A stretch of 64,000 bases of DNA, from the NCBI GenBank assembly GCA_002482645.1, contig DLGJ01000005.1, forward strand, positions 22,730 to 86,729. Direction: 5' to 3'. Shown here one piece after another: positions 58,426 to 64,000 of this stretch (position 1 is the stretch's first letter; every line of letters starts with the position of its first letter). The notes beneath the pieces were generated by a model. It saw nothing but the letters and a program-made list of their open reading frames with translations. It did not search any database and was not told where the DNA came from. The stretch is from Hyphomicrobiaceae bacterium UBA7697 (GTDB taxonomy: Bacteria; Pseudomonadota; Alphaproteobacteria; Rhizobiales; Methyloligellaceae). Both the position numbers and the translations under genes were made by a program.

Positions 58426-58803
58426 ATGGGCGAGCCGCGCCATACCGGCGACGCGGCGCCATCGGGCGGCGCTCCGAGATTGAAGGTCCGGCAGACCGAG
58501 AAGGGCATTGCCATCGCGGTGCGGCTCACTCCGAAATCGGCGCGGGACGCGGTTGAAGGGGTCGAGGAGTTCGGCGGCGATCCGGTGCTGAAGGCCAGGG
58601 TCCGCGCGGTGCCGGAAAACGGCCGGGCCAATACGGCCCTCGAAACGCTCATCGCCGATTGGCTGGAGGTGCCCCGTTCTTCGGTCTCGATCGCCCATGG
58701 AAGCAAGGCGCGTATCAAGATCGTGGCCGTCGACGGCAATGCCATCGTCCTGTCGGCCTTGATCGCGACCCGTCTCGCCGAATTCCGGAACGCCGGCGGC
58801 TGA
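58426..58803 (+). CDS. DUF167 (YggU-like) protein
   Basis: The 125-residue protein is a DUF167 member with the signature RLTPKSARDAVEGVEEFGGD, VRAVPENGRANTALETLIA and SIAHGSKARIKIV. Residues 1-17 are a short non-conserved extension. The function is unknown; pairing with yggT is widespread. Its stop is 12 bases before the convergent pyrF stop. Confidence 0.92.
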   Translation: MGEPRHTGDAAPSGGAPRLKVRQTEKGIAIAVRLTPKSARDAVEGVEEFGGDPVLKARVRAVPENGRANTALETLIADWLEVPRSSVSIAHGSKARIKIVAVDGNAIVLSALIATRLAEFRNAGG

Positions 58804-58815
58804 CCGGCGCGCGTT

Positions 58816-59526
58816 CTAACCCGCGGCCTTCGCGATTTCCGCGGCAATGGCCTCGGCGGCGCCGCGCGGGTCGGAGGCGCGGGTAATCGGGCGTCCGACG
58901 ACCAGATAATGCGCCCCGGCGCCAATCGCATCGGCCGGCGTGACGACGCGGGATTGATCGTGCGTCGCGGCGCCGGCGGGCCGAATCCCCGGCGTGACGA
59001 TGACGAAGTTGCGCAAGCGCTCATGCAGCGCGCCCGCTTCCTTGCCGGAGGCCACGACGCCATCGAAGCCGGAATTCTGTGCCAGCCGCGCCCGTTCCTG
59101 AACCAGCGCCAAAGGCGGCATTTCGATCCCCTGTTCCGACAGATCGGAGCGGTCGAGATTGGTGAGGACGGTCACGCCAAGGAGCTTGAGCGCGCTGTCG
59201 CCACGGCCGCGCACCGCCGCGTCCAGCGTCTTGCGGTCCGTCGCATGGACCGTGAGGAAATGCGCGCCCGTCTTGGCGATGGCCGCGGTGGCCCGTTCGA
59301 CCGTCGCTTCGATATCGAGAAGCTTCGCGTCGAGGAAGACGCGAAGCCCCTCGTTGGCGAGTTCCTCGGCGAAGGCCAGCCCGCCCCGGTAGATCAATTC
59401 GAGACCGATCTTGTAGATGCCGACGCTACCGCGCAGCTTCGTGACGAGGTCGCGCGCTTCATCGAGATCCGCGACGTCGAGCGCCACGATGATCCGGTCG
59501 TTCGGCGTCAGCGTCTCCGAGTTCAT
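58816..59526 (-). CDS. pyrF: Orotidine 5'-phosphate decarboxylase
   Basis: PyrF converts OMP to UMP in pyrimidine synthesis. The 236-residue protein shows IIVALDVADLDEA, the catalytic FLDAKLLDIEATVERAT (Asp-x-Lys-x2-Asp) at about residue 64, and VTPGIRPAG with YLVVGRPITRASDP binding the phosphate. The length is typical of the bacterial form. It lies 21 bases after the FMN reductase gene in the same orientation. Confidence 0.97.
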   Translation of the reverse strand: MNSETLTPNDRIIVALDVADLDEARDLVTKLRGSVGIYKIGLELIYRGGLAFAEELANEGLRVFLDAKLLDIEATVERATAAIAKTGAHFLTVHATDRKTLDAAVRGRGDSALKLLGVTVLTNLDRSDLSEQGIEMPPLALVQERARLAQNSGFDGVVASGKEAGALHERLRNFVIVTPGIRPAGAATHDQSRVVTPADAIGAGAHYLVVGRPITRASDPRGAAEAIAAEIAKAAG

Positions 59527-59547
59527 GTTCGTTCCCCCTATTCGTTG

Positions 59548-60111
59548 CTAAGCGGCGAATTTCCGCGCGGCCACGGCTAGAGCCTCGACCACGCCGGCAA
59601 ACATTTTCTGGCGGGCGTCGTCGACGAGACTGCCGTCATCGGCAAAGGCCTTCATCGCGCCCGGTAGAGCCATCTGTTGCGGAATGACGGTCGCTCCCAG
59701 GCCGACCGCGAGGACCTCGCGGAGTTGCAGCAGCGACCGCATCGCCCCGTAATAGCCCGGAGACGCCCCGGAGATCGCGAAGACGCGTGTGCGGAACACG
59801 TCGGGTTCCGTCCGGACGCGGCTGACCCAGTCGACCGTGTTCTTCAGAAGCGGGGGGATGCCGGCGTTGTATTCGGGCGTCACGATCATCACGCCGTCAT
59901 ATTCGCCGAGCAGTGCCTTGAAGGCTTGCGCGCGCTCCGGCACACCTTCGGCATCCTCCAAATCGCCGTGGTACAGCGGCATGGGGTAGTCGGAGAGATC
60001 GACGAAGGTCGCCTCGATCCCGTTGGCCTCGGCGATCCTCTGTCCGAGCCGTGCGAGCTTCTTGTTGTGGGATCCCTCCCGGGCGCTTCCTGCGAAAAAC
60101 ATCAACCGCAT
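59548..60111 (-). CDS. NADPH-dependent FMN reductase family protein
   Basis: The 187-residue flavodoxin-like protein has the FMN phosphate-binding loop GSAREGSHNKKLA and the characteristic TPEYNAGIPPLLKNTVDWVSR. The family includes quinone, azo-dye and chromate reductases, so the physiological substrate cannot be fixed. It precedes pyrF and follows dnaJ at 147 bases, in the same orientation. Confidence 0.92.
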   Translation of the reverse strand: MRLMFFAGSAREGSHNKKLARLGQRIAEANGIEATFVDLSDYPMPLYHGDLEDAEGVPERAQAFKALLGEYDGVMIVTPEYNAGIPPLLKNTVDWVSRVRTEPDVFRTRVFAISGASPGYYGAMRSLLQLREVLAVGLGATVIPQQMALPGAMKAFADDGSLVDDARQKMFAGVVEALAVAARKFAA

Positions 60112-60258
60112 TGGCGTTTCCTTTCTCGCGTTCGGTCAGGCGGGCGGGTCCCAACAGTCGGCGTCCGCGTTCCAGCGCGTCCGACACTCTCCATCAACGC
60201 GAATGGGCTGAAAACGGGGAGTGCGGGACGAATAAGGCCGGTGGGTGAGGTTCGGCGG

Positions 60259-61404
60259 CTACTCGCCGATCCCCTCGAAGAACTCTTTCACCCGCGCGAA
60301 GAAGCCCGCCGATTCCGGGCTCGTGTCCGAATTCGATTCGTCCTCGAACTCCCGCAAGAGCTCGCGCTGCCGGCGGGAAAGGTTCTTCGGCGTTTCGACT
60401 TCGACTTGGATATAGAGATCGCCTTGCCGTTTGGACCGCAAGACGGGCATGCCCTTGCCTTTGAGCCGGAACTGTTTCCCGCTTTCGGTTCCTTCGGGCA
60501 CCTTCACGCGGCTGCGTCCGCCGTCGATCGTCGGTACTTCGAACTGTCCGCCCAGCGCCGCTGTCGTCATCGAGATCGGCACGCGGCAGAACAGATCCGC
60601 GCCGTCGCGCTGGAAGAACTCGTGCGGTTTGATCGACAGAAAGATGTAGAGGTCTCCCGGCGGTCCCCCGCGCAAGCCCGCCTCGCCCTCGCCGGCCAGC
60701 CGGATACGCGTTCCGTCCTCGACGCCGACGGGGATCGTCACGGACAGGGTCCGCTCGCGCGTCACGCGTCCGGTGCCCTGACAGCTCGGGCACGGATCCT
60801 CGATGATTTCGCCACGGCCCTCGCAGGACGGGCAGGGGCGCTCGATGGTGAAGAAGCCTTGGCTCGCGCGAACCTTGCCGAGGCCGCCGCAGGTGCGGCA
60901 GGTGGTCGGCGAGGTACCGGCCTTGGCGCCCGAGCCGGAACAGTCTTCGCACGTAACGCTGGTCGGCACGCGAATCTGCGCGTTGCGGCCTACATAGGCT
61001 TCCGCCAGCGTGATCTGCATATTGTAGCGGAGATCGGCTCCCCGTTCGCGCCCGGATCGCTGCCGCGGCCGCCGCGCGCCCATGAACTCGCCAAACAGAT
61101 CGTCGAACATGGCGGACATGGACTCCGAGAAATCCGCGCCGAAACCATGCGCCCCGCCGCCGCCAAATCCGGACCGGGCATCGAATGCGGCATGCCCGAA
61201 CCGGTCATAAGCGGCCCGGCGCTGAGGGTCCTTCAGGATCTCGTAGGCTTCGTTGACTTGCTTGAAGCGTTCTTCCGCTGCCGGGTCTCCGCCGCAACGG
61301 TCCGGGTGGCATTCCTTCGCAAGGCGGCGGAACGCGGTCTTGATGTCCCCATCGTTCGCCCCGCGGGCGACGCCCAAGACCTCATAGTAGCACTGCTTTG
61401 CCAT
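60259..61404 (-). CDS. dnaJ: Chaperone DnaJ
   Basis: DnaJ delivers unfolded proteins to DnaK and stimulates its ATPase. The 381-residue protein has the J domain with LAKECHPDRCGGDP (HPD), a Gly/Phe-rich linker (FGGGGAHGFGADF) and four CxxCxGxG zinc repeats (CEDCSGSG, CRTCGGLG, CPSCEGRG, CPSCQGTG). The C-terminal substrate-binding domain is complete. The ATG at 61402-61404 has GGAGG upstream; a GTG one codon earlier is possible. It follows dnaK, with a long hairpin between. Confidence 0.97.
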   Translation of the reverse strand: MAKQCYYEVLGVARGANDGDIKTAFRRLAKECHPDRCGGDPAAEERFKQVNEAYEILKDPQRRAAYDRFGHAAFDARSGFGGGGAHGFGADFSESMSAMFDDLFGEFMGARRPRQRSGRERGADLRYNMQITLAEAYVGRNAQIRVPTSVTCEDCSGSGAKAGTSPTTCRTCGGLGKVRASQGFFTIERPCPSCEGRGEIIEDPCPSCQGTGRVTRERTLSVTIPVGVEDGTRIRLAGEGEAGLRGGPPGDLYIFLSIKPHEFFQRDGADLFCRVPISMTTAALGGQFEVPTIDGGRSRVKVPEGTESGKQFRLKGKGMPVLRSKRQGDLYIQVEVETPKNLSRRQRELLREFEDESNSDTSPESAGFFARVKEFFEGIGE

Positions 61405-61468
61405 CACCCCTCCGGACCCTCATGCCGCGTCCGGACGAGGCGGCATGCCGGTCTCTTATTGGGCTTGC

Positions 61469-61499
61469 GCGGAGCCCTCGCGACGATCGAGGGCTCCGC
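61469..61499 (-). promoter_or_regulatory. Perfect 12-bp hairpin between dnaK and dnaJ
   Basis: A perfect 12-pair GC-rich stem (61469-61480 with 61488-61499) with a seven-base loop lies 18 bases after the dnaK stop and about 65 bases before dnaJ. No T-run follows on either strand. It may lower dnaJ expression relative to dnaK by partial termination or by shielding the dnaK message from 3' decay. Confidence 0.6.
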
Positions 61500-61517
61500 C
61501 GCCGTGTTGGAACTGCG

Positions 61518-63443
<1,926 letters not shown>

Positions 63444-63590
63444 ATCCGAGCCTCTCTTTCTGGCAAACCGTCCGGGCCCTCATTCGGCACCCAAGATTGA
63501 TAAACGCGCGGCATTTCGTTCGAAACGGCGCGATCCGGTCCCCAATTGTTACGTGGCCCCCACGGGGGAAAACCGCGCGGGGTTCCGCGG

Positions 63591-63621
63591 TTATATAGGT
63601 GCCAACCCTATGTCCCGCAAG
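63591..63621 (-). promoter_or_regulatory. Putative sigma-32 (RpoH) promoter of dnaK
   Basis: On the minus strand CTTGCG (63616-63621), a 16-base spacer and CCTATATAA (63591-63599) fit the alphaproteobacterial RpoH pattern CTTG-N-CYTATNT. It gives a leader of about 140 bases before the dnaK ATG. No CIRCE element is seen. Confidence 0.6.
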
Positions 63622-63658
63622 GAGAAGACGGGAGACTTCCGATTGCTCGAGCGGGTCG

Positions 63659-64000
63659 TCACGACACGCGCTTCCACGCTCCGACGAGGATCGGGGTGAT
63701 GCAGTAATACCGGCCATCGGCCGCCGCTTCGGCCATTTCGGCTCGAAATTTCTCGGCGCGCGCGATGTCGGCGATTCCAAGTTCCACGGCCGAGGCGAAA
63801 AGTCCTTGGTAAACGCCGATTAACATTGCCGCCATGTCGCTGAGCGGAAGGAATTTCACCTCGGACCGCGTACCGTCGGGAGCGCCGATATCGGCCGCAT
63901 CGAATTGAGCGGGGAGTTGGCGTCCCGCGCGCAGATTGCGGCCATGCGCCCGAAATACGCCTTCGAACAGCCGGTTGAATTCCATCATGGGCGGGCAGAG
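63659..64000 (-). CDS. 3' part of a probable SAM-dependent methyltransferase (5' end outside window)
   Basis: The frame is open to the last base of the window and ends with TGA at 63659-63661, giving at least 113 residues. The visible part (PPMMEFNRLFEGVFRAHGRN, LRAGRQLPAQFDAADIGAPD, and the end GRYYCITPILVGAWKR) resembles the C-terminal part of class I methyltransferases, distal to the SAM motifs, which would lie upstream outside the window. An ATG at 63986-63988 exists but probably is internal. Substrate unknown. The gene ends just upstream of the dnaK promoter. Confidence 0.55.
   Translation of the reverse strand, partial: LCPPMMEFNRLFEGVFRAHGRNLRAGRQLPAQFDAADIGAPDGTRSEVKFLPLSDMAAMLIGVYQGLFASAVELGIADIARAEKFRAEMAEAAADGRYYCITPILVGAWKRVS

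Overview
The window is one GC-rich stretch (high G/C at third codon positions, long antisense shadow frames) from an alphaproteobacterium, most likely of the order Hyphomicrobiales (Rhizobiales). The evidence is gene content and order: an htpX-rsmB-heparinase II/III-purH block, a hemC-hemD-mitofilin-hemY operon divergent from tsaD-gpsA, an alphaproteobacterial aerobic-type cobalamin locus with CobG and CobN, and a dnaK promoter of the alphaproteobacterial sigma-32 type. The genus cannot be fixed from the window alone; a hyphomicrobial or methylotrophic lineage is plausible. I see no insertion sequence, prophage, CRISPR array or replication origin.

Layout. 1-7.4 kb: the tail of a repeat-bearing acidic protein, purH, a heparinase II/III-like protein, rsmB and htpX (all minus), then a single-domain globin (plus) and a small membrane-anchored protein. 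7.4-14 kb: acs, a DUF1761 membrane protein, and the minus-strand set DUF808-tsaD-gpsA-yciI-EVE. 14.2-19.5 kb: the plus-strand haem operon hemC-hemD-Mic60-like-hemY, followed by tRNA-Thr(CGT). 19.6-26.1 kb: a MaoC-Pta bifunctional enzyme and the three-gene N-acetylglutaminylglutamine amide (NAGGN) osmoprotectant operon. 26.6-32.6 kb: cell-wall genes, namely a giant YcbB-like L,D-transpeptidase with a long repetitive acidic region, facing an unusual YkuD-Mur ligase fusion, and a small secreted protein.

32.7-54.5 kb holds a nearly complete cobalamin locus in alternating orientation: cobS<, cobT>, cobB<, cbiD>, cobM-cobE-cobL<, cobK>, cobJ-cobI-cobH-cobG-cobN-cobW-DUF1636<, cbtB-cbtA-cobU-cobO-cobQ>, cbiB<, cobD>. 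Two back-to-back cobalamin riboswitches (about 48.45-48.63 kb minus and 48.75-48.93 kb plus) control the two largest transcription units. Ring contraction and chelation genes are of the aerobic type (CobG, CobN), while C-1 methylation is assigned to CbiD and no CobF is present. CobA and the chelatase partners CobS/CobT (Pseudomonas naming) are not in the window.

54.5-64 kb: a small helical protein, an extensin-like lipoprotein, a stand-alone LigD-type polymerase domain, an SDR oxidoreductase, tRNA-Ala(CGC), yggT and yggU-like genes, pyrF, an FMN reductase, dnaJ and dnaK with a heat-shock promoter, and the 3' part of a probable methyltransferase. The observation I rate highest is the fusion at 30279-32228: a YkuD (L,D-transpeptidase/L,D-carboxypeptidase) domain with no visible signal peptide joined to an Mpl/MurC-type ligase. 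This could be a two-step peptidoglycan-recycling enzyme.
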